Assembly: GCF_902686445.1 (NCBI RefSeq)
Contig: NC_062217.1
Coordinates: forward strand, 170,805,598-170,869,597
DNA from: Sciurus carolinensis
Lineage: Eukaryota > Chordata > Mammalia > Rodentia > Sciuridae
Length of the DNA: 64,000 bases
Reading direction: 5' to 3'
Below the pieces are notes generated by a model. The model did no database searches and was not told the origin of the DNA. It saw only the letters and a list, made by a program, of their open reading frames with translations. Made by a program: the position numbers and the translations under genes. How positions within the stretch are numbered: position 1 is the stretch's first letter; every line of letters starts with the position of its first letter. Positions 1-11,475 of this stretch are shown in pieces.

Positions 1-287
1 TGTAACACCTCGGGGCACCAGAGGGGTCGCACGGCTCCCGGCCTCTGCCAGTGTGGCAGATGCAGCCTCAGGGATTTCAGGACGGGACTTCAGCCCTGGG
101 TACCCAACAGGCACATGAAAGCTGAGGATGATTCCAAGTCATCTGCCACTGGAGTTCAGACGCTGGGCTGCACTCCCTCCCAGAATCACCACCTGGGTTT
201 TGACTGTTGCTGACCTTTGGGGATCAATGTAGAATTTCCCCCATTTTATAAATATGACATAGCACTCTAGGGAGCTAAATACTGGTT
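1..287. other. Unassigned sequence
   Basis: No repeat family, exon or RNA was recognised. Composition is mixed, and the last 60 bases become AT-rich before the first SINE. Confidence 0.5.
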
Positions 288-302
288 AAAACTTAAAAAC
301 CA

Positions 303-408
303 CTTGAAAATTCTTTTTTTTTTTTTTTGGGGGGGTGCTGGGGATCGAACCCAGGGCCTTGTGCTTGCAAGGCAAGCACTCTACTGACTGAGCAATCTCC
401 CCAGCCCC
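303..408 (-). mobile_element. ID-family SINE (tRNA-Ala-derived), antisense
   Basis: The plus strand shows a T-run (about 315-328) followed by the reverse complement of an ID element. Read on the minus strand it begins ggggctggggagattgctca and ends near ttcgatccccagca, so both the A-box-like and B-box-like internal pol III promoter regions are visible. A perfect 15-bp direct repeat, aaaacttaaaaacca, lies at 288-302 and 409-423 and fits a target-site duplication from LINE-driven insertion. About 11 bases between the left copy and the T-run are probably the element's 3' tail. The intact ends and perfect duplication suggest a fairly young copy. It encodes no protein. Confidence 0.93.
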
Positions 409-428
409 AAAACTTAAAAACCAAATGA

Positions 429-486
429 TGACAATAATCTTTAGTGTTTTTTTTTTTTTTTTTTTGCATTAAGTGACAATAATCTT
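429..486. repeat. T19 tract flanked by a 13-bp direct repeat
   Basis: The 13-mer tgacaataatctt occurs at 429-441 and 474-486. Between the copies are 32 bases consisting mainly of 19 consecutive T (447-465). This resembles an antisense retroposon truncated to little more than its poly(A) tail, with the 13-mer as target duplication. A local duplication with later T-tract expansion is the alternative. Confidence 0.65.
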
Positions 487-2049
487 AATTACGGACCTTT
501 GAAATCACAAACTCATCTATTCTTAGTCTCAATTTATTTTTAATAGATTATTTATCAATGTACTTTCAAATTAAATACCCAGAAATATAAGCTCATTAAA
601 GCATAAGCCAAGAACAAATTGGTATCAAATTAATTTCTAATTCAACAACTTGGTTGAATAGGTACTTATGAAGGAGGAGGGCGTGGATTTCGGCTTTCAT
701 AAATTGTCCCCTAAAGGAGACCATCCCTCCTCTCCCACTCAGCCATCACTTCTCAGCTGACCCCACCTTTGGTCCTCCAGACCATTGGCTGACATGCCCA
801 TTGTCACTCGGGCAGGGATCCCCTGCTAAGGTCACTAAGCACATCTCCTAGAGCTCTGAACTGAAGGTTCTCCAGGATAACTCCAGCTTCCCTAAATGTA
901 GTGTTTTCAATATGATTCACCAAATGTGAACAAACGTGATTAGTTTTTACCATGAGCAAGTTTTCATAAGGATAACTGCACAGCTCAGGAAGACTTTGTC
1001 ATACCATGCATCACCTGGCTGGCTGGGAATTTGTGGGAGTAAAGGAGATGCTTTCTGTCCCTTGAAGGGGGGCTGTGACTTCCAGGGCAGGGACCGAGGC
1101 AGAGAGGGCCATGCGGGCAGCACCACGTTCAGTGTGCACCTGTATCTGTGGCCAGGCTGTCTCCATGCCCAGCAGGCCTCCTGAACTCAGGGACATTTGG
1201 CCTGTTGGGTCTGGACGTGCCACACCAGTGAGTGACATTGCAGGCATCTTCGTGCCAGAGGAGGTCTGTGCCCCAGGGTCCCTCAGCCCTACTGGTCATC
1301 TCTGCCCTTGCTAGGGAACTGTGGCCTCTGCTCTCCACACTTCCTGGCCTGCATCCTTCCTCTCTCTGATGCCACCAAAGACAACAAGCCCTATGGTCTT
1401 TTTGTCCTGGTCATCTAAAGGCATTGCTGGACAACACATGGTCCCATGAGGACGGGCTACTTGGCCTCATTCTGCTGATTCAATGCATTCTATTTCTACC
1501 AACAAAACCTAATGTAGACAGGAGTCCCAAGCATGCCTAACCACAAAATTACATCTTTCCCTTTGCAAAACCTCAAACCATGTATTTTATATACTTATTA
1601 TTTAGCCTAATGCATTTCCCCACTCCAGTAAAATACATTGCCTTCTTTTTAATACTATCAATCAAATATAATGGTGGGTAAGAAGAAGATGGAATAAGAA
1701 CTCTTGAACTTGAAAATTGGTAGCCCTCAACTGGATGCCCTGTGGGAAGTCAGATCAAGCTTCTGTTACTCAACTCTCAGTGACTAGAAAGAAGGGAATT
1801 TTATGTGCTAAAGTGGTAAAAAAAAAAAAAAAAAAAAAAAAATGGCCCAACCTTGTGATTACAAAGGACTGCGACCAGACAATTCTGTCAGAAACTCTGC
1901 TGAGAGAACATATTTTAAGTGCTGTTTTTCTAGGGACTCAGAGGGCTCCTCACCCTGCCACAAGCCACATGGCAAACTACCTGGATTGAGTGTTGGATCA
2001 CAAGATGCTTTAGCTGGAAGGAAGCACTGGGCCATCTGAGGCCAACTTT
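487..2049. other. Unassigned sequence
   Basis: No recognisable gene or transposon body. 487-660 and 1540-1700 are AT-rich, and 1010-1380 is more GC-rich with short open frames on both strands that overlap each other and match no family I know. The only clear structure is the A25 tract listed separately. Confidence 0.4.
1818..1842. repeat. Poly(A) tract, 25 A
   Basis: An uninterrupted run of 25 A. It could be a retroposon tail, but no SINE or LINE body is recognisable upstream and no convincing flanking duplication was found. It translates as poly-lysine in one frame, which is an artefact. Confidence 0.9.
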
Positions 2050-2178
2050 GCTCTTCCAGCCAGATTCTACCCTGAACAGACATGGAAACTGAGGCTCCAC
2101 TGGCTAAACAGTCACCAGAGGTCACAGAGGCAGAGGATGGCAGGCAGGAACTCAATGCAGCCGCTGACTCCAGGTCAG
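2050..2178 (-). mobile_element. MIR-like SINE fragment, antisense
   Basis: The run 'atggaaactgaggctcc', a later 'gaggtcacagaggcagag', and the end 'gctgactccaggtc' match the order of landmarks in an antisense MIR core. Divergence is high, as expected for an old mammal-wide SINE. Confidence 0.6.
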
Positions 2179-2268
2179 ACAGGTCCCTCCGTCCATCCTT
2201 GCTGGGAACATGAGCCTTCATAAGTACCTCTCCTTTTGAAAAGAAAAGCTTTCATCTAAAATGCAGAC

Positions 2269-2392
2269 TTGGCTTGGGCTGTAGCTCAGTGGTAGAGTGA
2301 CTGCCTAGCCTGTGTGAGACGCTGGTTTGATCCTCAGCACCACGTTAAAAATAAATAAAGGTATTGTGCCCTTCAACACAAAGTATTTTTTA
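2269..2392 (+). mobile_element. ID-family SINE with long A-rich tail
   Basis: The tRNA-derived head runs from 2275 ('gggctgtagctcagtggtag') through a B-box-like 'ggtttgatcctcagcacc'. It is followed by an A-rich tail with 'aaataaataaaggtattg', a tail type I associate with squirrel ID elements. The 11-mer aaaatgcagac at 2258-2268 and again at 2393-2403 is a perfect target-site duplication. The anticodon-loop region differs from the copy at 303-408, so they belong to different subfamilies. Confidence 0.93.
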
Positions 2393-2403
2393 AAAATGCA
2401 GAC

Positions 2404-4114
2404 ATGCATGGGATGTCGCTCCTCCTCATGATGTCCCTTGAGGGATGGCAGGACAGTGAAGTCATTTGCACATTCAGAGCATACAGACAGACAGGTGAAG
2501 GGTGTGTGGCCCACAAACTGCTGGCCTGCATTTCGGCACGACCGTGGTCAAGCCCTTGTTCCCTCTGCAGAATGTCAAGCCTCCAAAGACCAATGTTGAG
2601 ACTCAAGCAAGGTGACAGGCACTCAAGCAAAGGGCAAAGTGGCTTTGCAGCCTGTGTGCCCACAGAGACGCTACCCCTACTTCACCCTGAGCTTGTGCAG
2701 GACAGGATGGCTAAGGAGTAGTGGCCACACCCATCCTCTGGGCCATCTCTGCTCCAGGGCTCTAACAAGAACCAGGCCTGGTTGAAGACTGCAGAGAACA
2801 AACCTCGGGCCATTTGAGTCACGTTGCTGGGCTGGAACTCCACCTTAGCGAACACGCCTTAAGAAATCCTGTTCACTTCCTTGGACCTCCTTGCAAGTAG
2901 ACCTCCTGGAGGCAGGAGCCTGCGATCGCCATACCACGAGACTGACCAGAGGTGGAGTCTTGGGTGGAGGCACGAGTGTTAGGTCTTAATCTACGAAATG
3001 GGATAGGTGCTTAGTTTCCCAGGGGTTTAAGGCTTGAATAAACAAGACACGGGGGACACTGTGAAACCCAAGTCACCGCCACAGTGTGGAACACCAGGTC
3101 AGGTGTGCTTTTAAGGCAGGATGGAGTGAGGCCTGTTTTCCACTCGCTGTTCTCCTCCCATGAGCCTTTGCTCGGTGTGCCTTGCTGGATGACAGGGAGA
3201 GAAACAGACACCTTGATGAGCGGTGCTACTGGCTCTGCTCTCTCTTGGCTCCACACCCCCAGCTCCCCATCTTCTAGGGTGCTGTGTGGATTTCCTGAAG
3301 ATCCTTGAGAGGGCAAGAGCGGGTTGGGGTGGAGGGCAGGGGCAGAAGACCTAAGGGCCAGCTGCTGTCCGATGGAGACATGGAGCCTCGAGAGCACACT
3401 TGTGGACTTTGTGGACCGTAGCTCAAGTTCTCCTGCCGTCTTGACCTGTGAGGATTCTGGAAGGAACTGGCTAGGAGGAGGCAAGGTAGTGCACACTTGA
3501 CCTCCCACGGAGCAGAGGCTTTGGTGGCCTGACTGTGCGCGCAGACTGGATGTCGCTCCTGCACATCCCACGGCTGGGTGAGTGCCGCAGCTGCCATGTG
3601 GCCCAGGCACCTCCTCCCATGCTTCTGACGTGCACAGCTGCTGCCCCAGAGGGTCTGGCCCAGAGCCTTCTCTGTGGGGATGGACAGTCACCAGGGTCGG
3701 CAGTTCCTCTGGAACGTGCCTGGGCTCTTCCGTTGCTCGGCCCTGCAGGATTCTCATCAGACACACTCCGCCATCTGCTGTCAGCCTGTGAGTTCCCTGG
3801 GGAAAGGGCATGTCCCCCTCTCTTCTACAGAACCACAGAGGGCCTGGGATCTTGCCCATGGGGCTCAGGGGCCCTCGCGGCAATGATGACACACTTGTGA
3901 ATCCCCAGAGGACTGCTCTGGCCTCTTCTCCCTTCACGTGCCAGGACTTGTCCAGTCACATGTCCTCTGCTGTCCCCGGAAGCATTCCCCAGGGGCTCCC
4001 TTTGTCTGAGCCCCAGTCCGCCCACTGCCTCCACAGACTTCCTGCACAACTCCATGGACAAACGCACAAAGCAGGACTGCTCTGTCCAGGCGAGAGAGCC
4101 CGCGTGTCACAGTG
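2404..4114. other. Unassigned, moderately GC-rich sequence
   Basis: No transposon or exon was identified. A 308-codon open frame lies on the minus strand (3011-3937), but several other frames are also open across the same stretch. The translation is rich in Pro, Ser and Gly with no domain pattern, so it is read as a composition effect. Confidence 0.4.
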
Positions 4115-4225
4115 GCCAGGAGCTCGGACTCCAGAGTCAGATTTCAGGGCTGGAATCCTTGTGAGCTGCGGCTTGGCCTGCTCACTTTGCCCTTGACGTC
4201 TCAGTTTCCGCAGCTGGGTATGAAA
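4115..4225 (+). mobile_element. MIR-like SINE fragment
   Basis: Sense-orientation MIR landmarks appear in order: 'ctccagagtcagattt', 'ggctggaatcc', then a pyrimidine-rich 'tctcagtttccgcag' near 4200. No tail or duplication survives. Confidence 0.55.
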
Positions 4226-5214
4226 GAGCAAAAGCTGACTGAGGGTGAGGATGGACACCAGCTGCTGGGGGGGGCTCCTCCAACTCCATCAACGCTCCTT
4301 GGGTGGGTGAATGAATGCCAGCACAGAAAGGTGGGCGTGTCACCGCCGTCAATGGCAATTCTGGAAATTTGGACTTGATTGAGAAGGTGGTGTGGGGAAC
4401 TTGAAATTCGGGAGGATCAAAGTAAAAATGTAAGAGTGATGGAAATACAGGTTTTAGAAGGATCATTTGGCAGGAGGGGTCTGGGTTGAGACTGGTGAGG
4501 TGGGAAGTGGGGGGAACAGGGGTCAAGGCATCTCAAGGTGAAGTAGGAGGGGTGTCTGTGGTGAAGGGTGAGCTGGGGAGGTGGAAGTCACAGGGAATGT
4601 GGGGAGTCTGGGGGAGGAACTAACATGAGGTTTGTGGCCAGAGAGGGGCAACCCAAGAGCTGGGGAGCCGGTGTGGAGTTCAGTGACAGGAAGTCCACAC
4701 ACTTCAGATTGTCCTCTGAGCGTGATGATGAGCCAGCTCCTGCCTGGTGTGCTCCTGAACGTGATGCTCTCTGGCTTCCCTCTCACTTCCGGAACCATCC
4801 CTCTTCTCTTCAGAGGCTCTCTAGCTGCAGTGGACTGTGGTCACTCTCTAACGTCCATCTCTCTGACATGTGGAGTCCAAGCTGGTTGCCCAAGTTTCTA
4901 CTGCTGTTTCATAGGAAGCGGTTGCCATGGAAACACCCAGGATGTCACCCAAGCAACACTTTGATCAAAATACTGAACCCAGCCTCCTGGATGGTTGGCC
5001 TTGGTTAAAAGCTTCTGACAAATGCTTTCACTATTTTTTCCCAAGGAGCAGCACAGACGGCTCTTGGAACACTGGGTGATGCTTCCACGTGCTGGTCAGG
5101 CATGTCCCTTCTCCACATCTCTGCGCACCTGGCCCCATGGCAGCTCCTCACACCAGGCTTCTGGCTTTTCCACGAGGGCCGCCTGCCTGATCTGTGCTCC
5201 CTGACTAGCACTCA
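4226..5214. other. Unassigned sequence
   Basis: 4480-4680 is G-rich with several GGG runs, but no four runs are spaced closely enough for a canonical quadruplex. The rest shows no family resemblance or coding signal. Confidence 0.4.
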
Positions 5215-5665
5215 TGTTCCAACTGGAGGAGTCTTTTCAGAGCCCCCATGTGGTTGCCACACCCTGAGGACACCCTTTAATGGTTGCCCCGTTTTCCTTT
5301 ATCATGACCAAGTCTGTCCCGTGGTCTCCAAGTCCTGTACACTCAGGTCTGTCAACACCCATCCCCCACCAGCTGGGATAACTGCTCCAGCCTAGAATGT
5401 TCTCTTTCGTCTGGTTCATGCCTCCTCGACCCTCAGACTTGGCTGGTATGTCCTTTCTGCCACTCAGCCTTCCACCATCCCGGGTCCAGATTCACCCTCC
5501 TCAGCCGTTCTTTCTGGGCCTTCAGCATGGTTTCTGTTTGTGGTTTTTGGGTGTCTCCTTCCAGCCCCAGTGAGTTTCCTTGTCTGGTTCTAATCCCTGC
5601 TGCTCTCAGGGGCAGGCGTGGGGCCTGGCACAGGGTCGAGGTTCAGTGAACATGCATACAGCAGA
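5215..5665 (+). mobile_element. L2 LINE 3' fragment
   Basis: Sense-strand L2 landmarks occur in order: a 'ctttaatggttgcccc' stretch, 'gcctagaatgttctct' near 5390, a 'gggcaggcgtgggg' region and 'gcctggcacagggtc' before the 3' end near 5660. It is strongly diverged, and the reverse transcriptase part is absent. Confidence 0.6.
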
Positions 5666-6851
5666 CAAACGCTCTTCCACCAAGTGCTGGGGCATCTGGG
5701 AGCCACCCTGGCTGAGGACTCTGGCTTCCCCAGGGCTGTTCTGGGGTATTTAAATAGCACAAATGTCATGTGTATTGTCTCCCATTGGCATTATTAGAAG
5801 TGACAATATAAAACATAATCCTCCCTTACATGTGGCCAGCAAAGGACAAAGTCACAAATACTTTATCCTTTCAGGGTAACAGAGACAAGGAACAGAGATC
5901 AATTTCAAAATTAAAATCAGCCACTACTCTGAGTCAACAGCTTACACTGATGGTTGAAATATTAAAAACAACAACAAATGCACTGTAGCCAAAGTGGTTC
6001 TAAATTTACGTATGATTTTTAGGAGAACACAGCATGGGCTGACTGTAGAGGATGAGATGAGTCAGCAGATTTCTTTTTGTTTTCCAGCCTGAGTCACTAA
6101 GAACAAAGCCCCCAAGGCTGCATCTGTCTCTTCTGCACCAATAGCAAGGCCAGACCTTGGCCTCTGCTTAAGGACCAGCTGTCCAGGCTGTGGGCTCTGC
6201 AGAGTGGACACTCTTGTTCATGCCTTTTCTTTAGAGTAACCTGGCTGTGGTTTGGGTAGCCCTCGAAGGCATGGGGGGAGGTGGCTGCTGGATGAAAAGA
6301 AGAGCCACTGTTTTTCTAAATAGAAAAGCAAATGTGCTATTGTTTGCAGGGACTTGGGGGTGTCAATCTGTTCCCCAGTTGCTTCTCCTACTGAGGATAT
6401 ATTTAAAAAGTCTGTTGATGAGCAGAATATAGCATTGGCTCAATCGCCTTTTGCATATTCTGTAGAGAACACCGGCTTAGGCCTGGGCAGAAGGCAATTT
6501 CTAGTACCCTCTCCACCCACTCTTGTTAGATCATGCTTTGGGACCCATCCTGGGGAAGGACCCTTCCACATAGTCACTTCATGGAGAAACAAGGAGACAC
6601 AGACCCCTGACCCTGTACATGCATCAATCATAGAAAAGTACAGAGCTCCCCTTATGGAGATGGTGGCTCCTAGGGTTCCAGAACCTTCTATCCCAGCTAT
6701 AGTCTAAGACACCTGGATTTCCAGCCTTCAGCTTTTCAATCCACATCCAAAACAGACCTGCCACTCTTAGACCCACCCTCATTTACCAAGCCCCATATTT
6801 CTGATGATTCTTTACTCTTGTTGCATTTTTCCTCTCAAAGGAGCAATAACG

Positions 6852-6853
<2 letters not shown>
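5666..6853. other. Unassigned sequence
   Basis: No gene or repeat family was recognised. 5740-6060 is AT-rich unique sequence. A 117-codon plus-strand frame (6354-6707) has no domain and overlaps an open minus-strand frame. Confidence 0.4.

Positions 6854-6891
<38 letters not shown>
6854..6891. repeat. (GT)19 microsatellite
   Basis: Nineteen uninterrupted GT dinucleotides. A pure array of this length is usually polymorphic and can adopt Z-DNA. Confidence 0.98.
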
Positions 6892-6892
<1 letters not shown>

Positions 6893-7944
6893 GCTTAAGA
6901 AGGAAATAAGCAAGGCAGATGGAGCAGAAAGCAGGAGACTGTGGAAATAACTTCAGCGGCGCCTCTTACGCATCCTTGGTCTGTCACGTCAGGCGAGCAC
7001 CCTCCACTGCCTTAGTGCGGATTTGGAGGACCCGAGCCTGACGTCCCTGCTTCCCAGGCTCTCCCTGTCTGTTCATTTTTGGAATAACAATTTACTCTGT
7101 GGAGAGAGCCTCCATGCGGAGTCTAAAAGTATATTTTAAATAAGATCTTAGGAAAAAAATAGACAAGTCAAGTGTAAACTTGCGGCACTACTGTCAGTTA
7201 GGTGCGAACTGGGTCCTCGGTCTGAGTTTGGCCTCTGTCTTTCTCCCGTGGTCACTTGACCCTGACACCTGTGCCTGGCTGTCCTGGCACCAACCCAGCA
7301 CAGACACACCAGGGCTTATGTCCTCTCTGCCTTTCAGCCATTGGCTGCTCCTGAGTGGCACCGGCGAGGACCAGGTTGCCCATCTCCTGGCTTAGATGTG
7401 GGAGCACCCAGCTGGTGATACTCCCCTCACCTACCACCACCAGGCGGGCCTCTCCTGGGTCGTCCACGCATCTGGATGATTCTGTCCATCGAGAGCCCAG
7501 GTCTGTGGGTAGCTCCTCAACACCACAGCAGGCCCCTGACAAATCCGTCCTCTGTGACATTCCTCCCAGTCTTCTTGTTCTGCTCTGAGTCCCTTGAAAG
7601 CCCAGAACTGGTCATTCTCTACAGTTCCCAGATTTGCAGCGAGAGGAAGTCAAAACACCTTAGGAGCGAAGGTTTCACACCACTCTTGCTCTTCTTCACC
7701 CACTTTTAAAGAGTCGGATCAAAGATCCTCCCTCAGTGAACTGACTCCCAGGAACTAACTCTGTTCCCTGCACGCACTTCGGACCGTAACCGGTGTAGTG
7801 AAACATACTTGTTTTTATGTTTTTCAAATGCCATGCCTCTCCAGTAGAATTTTTTCCCCTTGATTGATATGCCGAGGATACATTTCATTCTACGTCCTTC
7901 AACCCTGGGTCAACGAATGGACACGTGGATGAATTCTGAATGGC
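6892..7944. other. Unassigned sequence
   Basis: No transposon landmark was identified. The overlapping short frames at 7180-7590 on both strands show no recognisable protein. Confidence 0.4.
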
Positions 7945-8070
7945 AGAAACGGACAGGTGAATCATTTTTTGAAAACCTCTTATACGCAAGATGCTCTGTG
8001 AGGCTCTGGGGCAGAGAGGGACATCAGAAACATTCCCCACCCATACAGGCTGTTACGATCTACATATGAA
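7945..8070 (-). mobile_element. Possible L2 3' fragment, antisense
   Basis: A weak match to the antisense L2 end: a degenerate 'cctcttatacgcaagatg' where the family has the 'cctactatgtgccagg' motif, then 'aggctctggggcagag'. Low similarity keeps this tentative. Confidence 0.35.
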
Positions 8071-8164
8071 AGAGTATATATTAGAATAGAGACACGGTAC
8101 CCATTGTAACAACACTTCTCATCTGAAGCTATTAATGTTCTGAGTGGCATTTTAAGATAGACCA

Positions 8165-10330
8165 ATGCTATGTATCCTTGCTTTCTTCTTAAAGGATTTT
8201 GAACATATATGCTGGAGAGGGTTTATACTACTTAGAATTTTTGCAACTATGTTCATATTTCAAAAGATTCATTTTGTATTTATTCTTTCCCTAATTTCTC
8301 TAGTTCTTCTTCTCCTTTTTAAAATTTTTGTTTTTCTCAGAAGTTATTCATTTCTTATAGATTTGAGAAAATTCATCTGATTATTTTTGTGTGTAGAATT
8401 TTAAAAATTCTCAATTTAATTTCTTAGTATAATTATGTCTAAAATTTTTCTTTTTCCCTTTGAACCAATTTTAAGAATTTACACTCTCAAGAAAATAGTA
8501 TGTTGATAAAAGTCTTGTGAGTTTAAAAATCTCTATTTAGCAATAGCTATATTCCTCTTTGCATCCCTAAGATTGTTTACTTGGGAACTTTTTCCTTGAT
8601 TAATTTCATAAATGTTTGGTGGCTTTTATTGCCATACTCAGATGACCAGCTTTTGGTTTAAGGAACACTTCCTCATGATTCTTTTGTCTTCCTTTCATAA
8701 CTTCTGCTAATTTTTAAAATCTCCATTTCCAGGAGAGACATATTTAAGTCTCCCGTTTTGTTGTGAAAGTGTCAAGGTATTTTCAGTGTCTTGCATTATG
8801 AATAAATTATATCAACAATATATTTAGAGAATTTTCTCTTGAAGAAAAATTGCTAAGTTCAAGAGTTACATTGATAAGGGAGTTTTTCTTTTCCTAAGAT
8901 TTTTCCTAAGTAAACATAACTGAGAAGCAAAAACAACTTCAGCCCATTACACCTAATTTTTAATGGGGTCATTAGATTCTAAGAAAACTTTTAATTAGCC
9001 TAGATTAATCTATAATTAGATTTAAAAGTTATCATTTGACCCTTTCAATTATTTTAAAACATATTTGGAGACTTCTGCTGGTACCTGCAGTTTCCTGGTC
9101 ATTCCCTGCCCTTTTGAGCGGTTTCTGCTATCAGTACGTTGTGATCCCTTGATCCCTAGTGATGACATTTTGCTTGAAGACTGAGTTTGTCTGATGTCCG
9201 TAGACCACAGCCGCTTTCCTGGACTGAGATCCATCTGTTCTTTCTGGTTTCCTTTCCTTTCCTGTCACAAGTATTTTGTATTTGAGGTGGGGTGTGAGTC
9301 TTGTAAAAATTATGCAACTGGACTTTTAAGTTCTAAGGATATAGTTTGTTTTTATTTTAACAAACAATAATGAGATGAATATGCTGTCTCATTTTTATCC
9401 TGTTATTTTATTTTCTGTTTGCTCTGCTCTTTTTTCTACTCTTTTCCTTCTTTCCTGCTCTCTACTGGTGGATGCACTATTTTTATTTGTCATTACTCAG
9501 AATTCTACATTCTGCTTTTCCGTTCCTTAAATGGTTATACTTAAAGTTGCCGAAACACACTTTAATTACCCAAATCTAATTAGTATGTCTATTATTCTCC
9601 AGTGCAATACGAATTCTTAAACCTTTAAATCTATTCTTTTATCATGTTTCAGAACACCCAAATTTAGTCATTAATGTTATAATTATTATTTTAAATGGAC
9701 TATTTGGACTTATTCACATGCAATTATTTTGCTTATGATTACTTTTGACGTCCTACCCAGCCTCTTGGGTTCCCACTTCTTACAAAGAATTCTTGGGTAG
9801 ATAGTCTTTGTTAGACTGGGAGAGTAGTAAGTCTTTTCCTCTTTATGTGAAAATGTCTATTTCACTCTTATTTTTGTAAATTCATTTGAGTACAAAATTG
9901 AGGGAGACAATAATTTATCCTCGGCTCCTGGAAGCTCTGGTCCAGGGCTGCTGCTGGGAAATCTACTGTTGCTTCAACAGAAAATATTCTGTAAAGTTTC
10001 TCTTTCATCCCAGGTGGTTTTGGGGCTTCGTTACTGAAGTTCTGCAGTTTCTCTGTGACCCACCTGGGAACAGGTGGTTCATTTTTGTTATTCTTGCCTG
10101 ACTTGGTGGATTTTCTTCAAGATCTGTGTCTTTCTTCAGTTCAGGGACATTTTCATGATATTCGGCTTAAACATTGTTTCTTTCCTGTTTTTAAAATGTG
10201 TTTTAATTGTGGAATTGCCATCAGACCTATCTTGTTCTCTTTTGATTTTTCCCTCTGTTTTTCCTATGATCTCGTGTTCTCGGAAGCACTAATTCTCTTG
10301 TTTCTTTTTTCCGCAGATGACTGCTGAGAG
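8165..10330 (-). mobile_element. Old, decayed L1 LINE, antisense
   Basis: An AT-rich block with antisense L1 landmarks in colinear order. Near 8225-8280 are 'gaatttttgcaactatgt' and following bases. Near 8745 is 'tatttaagtctcccg'. A '...gagtcttgtaaaaatta' segment lies near 9290-9310. At 9855-9895 are 'atgtctatttcactctt' and then 'gagtacaaaattgaggg'. At 9958 is 'gaaatctactgttg', and near 10038 'gaagttctgcagtttc'. No long open frame survives, so reverse transcriptase function is lost. Both edges are approximate and there may be internal gaps. Confidence 0.65.
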
Positions 10331-11044
10331 TGGCTTTGCTCATTGTTTGCTTTGTGATTTTGACTTGGGGCTGATCCTTAATATTTTTATGATGCTCTTT
10401 ATTATCTCTGCAAGGGCATCTCATGTAGTCTGGGCTGTAAAAAAACATCCCTCTGGAACGCTTGGGGGTTGGCTTCAGCCTGGGCCCATGGGGTTCTCTG
10501 ATTTGGGACCAGTTTTGAGGTCAGGATCTTGACTGGGAATTCCATTCTTATGATGGTATTAGAATTTTGGATCTGGGCCCAGCCCATTCTCAGCATGCAC
10601 ACAGGCTAGATGGGGTTTCTGTTTTCTAATTTTTGTGTGTGTGTGTGAAATCTTTTTCCAGAATACCTGGCAGACATTTTTATCCTGTCTTTCTGTGGGG
10701 TGGACTGGTTCTCCCTCTCTCTCTCTCTGTCTCTCTCTCTCTCTCTGTGTGTGTGTCTCTGTCTCTTTCTCTTTGTTTTTACACAGAAAGCAGCAGCTCT
10801 CCTGGGGAGTGATGTGAGACTCACAGCTGCACAAGCCCACCTCTCTTGCCCTGTCCCACATACCTGGTTCTCTCTGGGTCCTGAACAGCCCTTTGGGGTC
10901 CCTTGGCCCCACTCAACAGCCAATGCTCTCCTTGGTTTCTGCCTCTGGGGGATTTCTAGAATTCTCTTTTAAGTTTGATCAGGCATTAACAAAAATTCTT
11001 ACACGCTTGTTTTGTGCAGGACTTTATATGTCTTCTTGGGGCTT
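10331..11044. other. Unassigned, possibly distal part of the L1
   Basis: Composition shifts gradually from AT-rich to mixed. It may hold more of the antisense L1 5' region but lacks landmarks I can name. A TC/TG microsatellite lies inside. Confidence 0.35.
10711..10771. repeat. (TC)n/(TG)n compound microsatellite
   Basis: A pyrimidine-rich TC array, interrupted by a G, runs into a short TG array and then TC again. Open frames on both strands here translate the repeat itself and are not genes. Confidence 0.95.
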
Positions 11045-11475
11045 TGTTATGATTGTATCTGAAATGTTCTCTAAAAGCTCACATGTTGGGGCTTGGTCCC
11101 CAGTTCAGCAGTGTTCAGAGATGGGCCTTTGGGAGGCGACAGGAGGTTGAGGATCTGTCCTCATCAATAGATTCATCCACTGGTGGATTCATTACTTAAT
11201 GGACTGTTGGAAGTGAAAACTTCAGGAGGAAGCAGGTCACTGGGGTGCCCTGGGAGGGTGAATTTTGTCCCTGCCCCCTTCTCTCTCTCTGCTTCCCAGC
11301 TTTGCTCCACCATGCATTCCCTGCCATGCAGTTCCACCTCACCTCAGGCCCAAAGCCACAGGGCCAAGCAACCATGGACTGAAACCTTTGAAACCAGGAG
11401 CCCAAATAAATCCTCCTTCTTGTAAGACGATTTTCTCAGGGATTTTGTCACAGCAATGGAAAGCTGAGTAAGGCA
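11045..11475 (+). mobile_element. Solo LTR, ERVL-MaLR-like
   Basis: The element begins TGTTATGATTG and ends near GAGTAAGGCA, giving TG...CA termini. Inside are 'aaaagctcacatgttgg', 'gcttggtccccag', a 'ccatggactgaaacc' block and a late 'caaataaatcctcc' polyadenylation region. Three more copies of the same layout occur in this window (36667-37100 antisense, 56086-57042, 58352-58793), which supports one repeat family by internal comparison. No internal retroviral genes are attached. A clear target duplication was not seen. Confidence 0.75.

Noticed and set aside
303..408. Possible tRNA-Ala gene
   Set aside because: The A and B boxes are those of an ID SINE, and the A-rich tail and target duplication show a retroposon rather than a tRNA gene.
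3011..3937. 308-codon open frame on the minus strand
   Set aside because: Several other frames on both strands are open across the same stretch, the composition is Pro/Ser/Gly-rich, and no domain, splice structure or known protein is recognisable.
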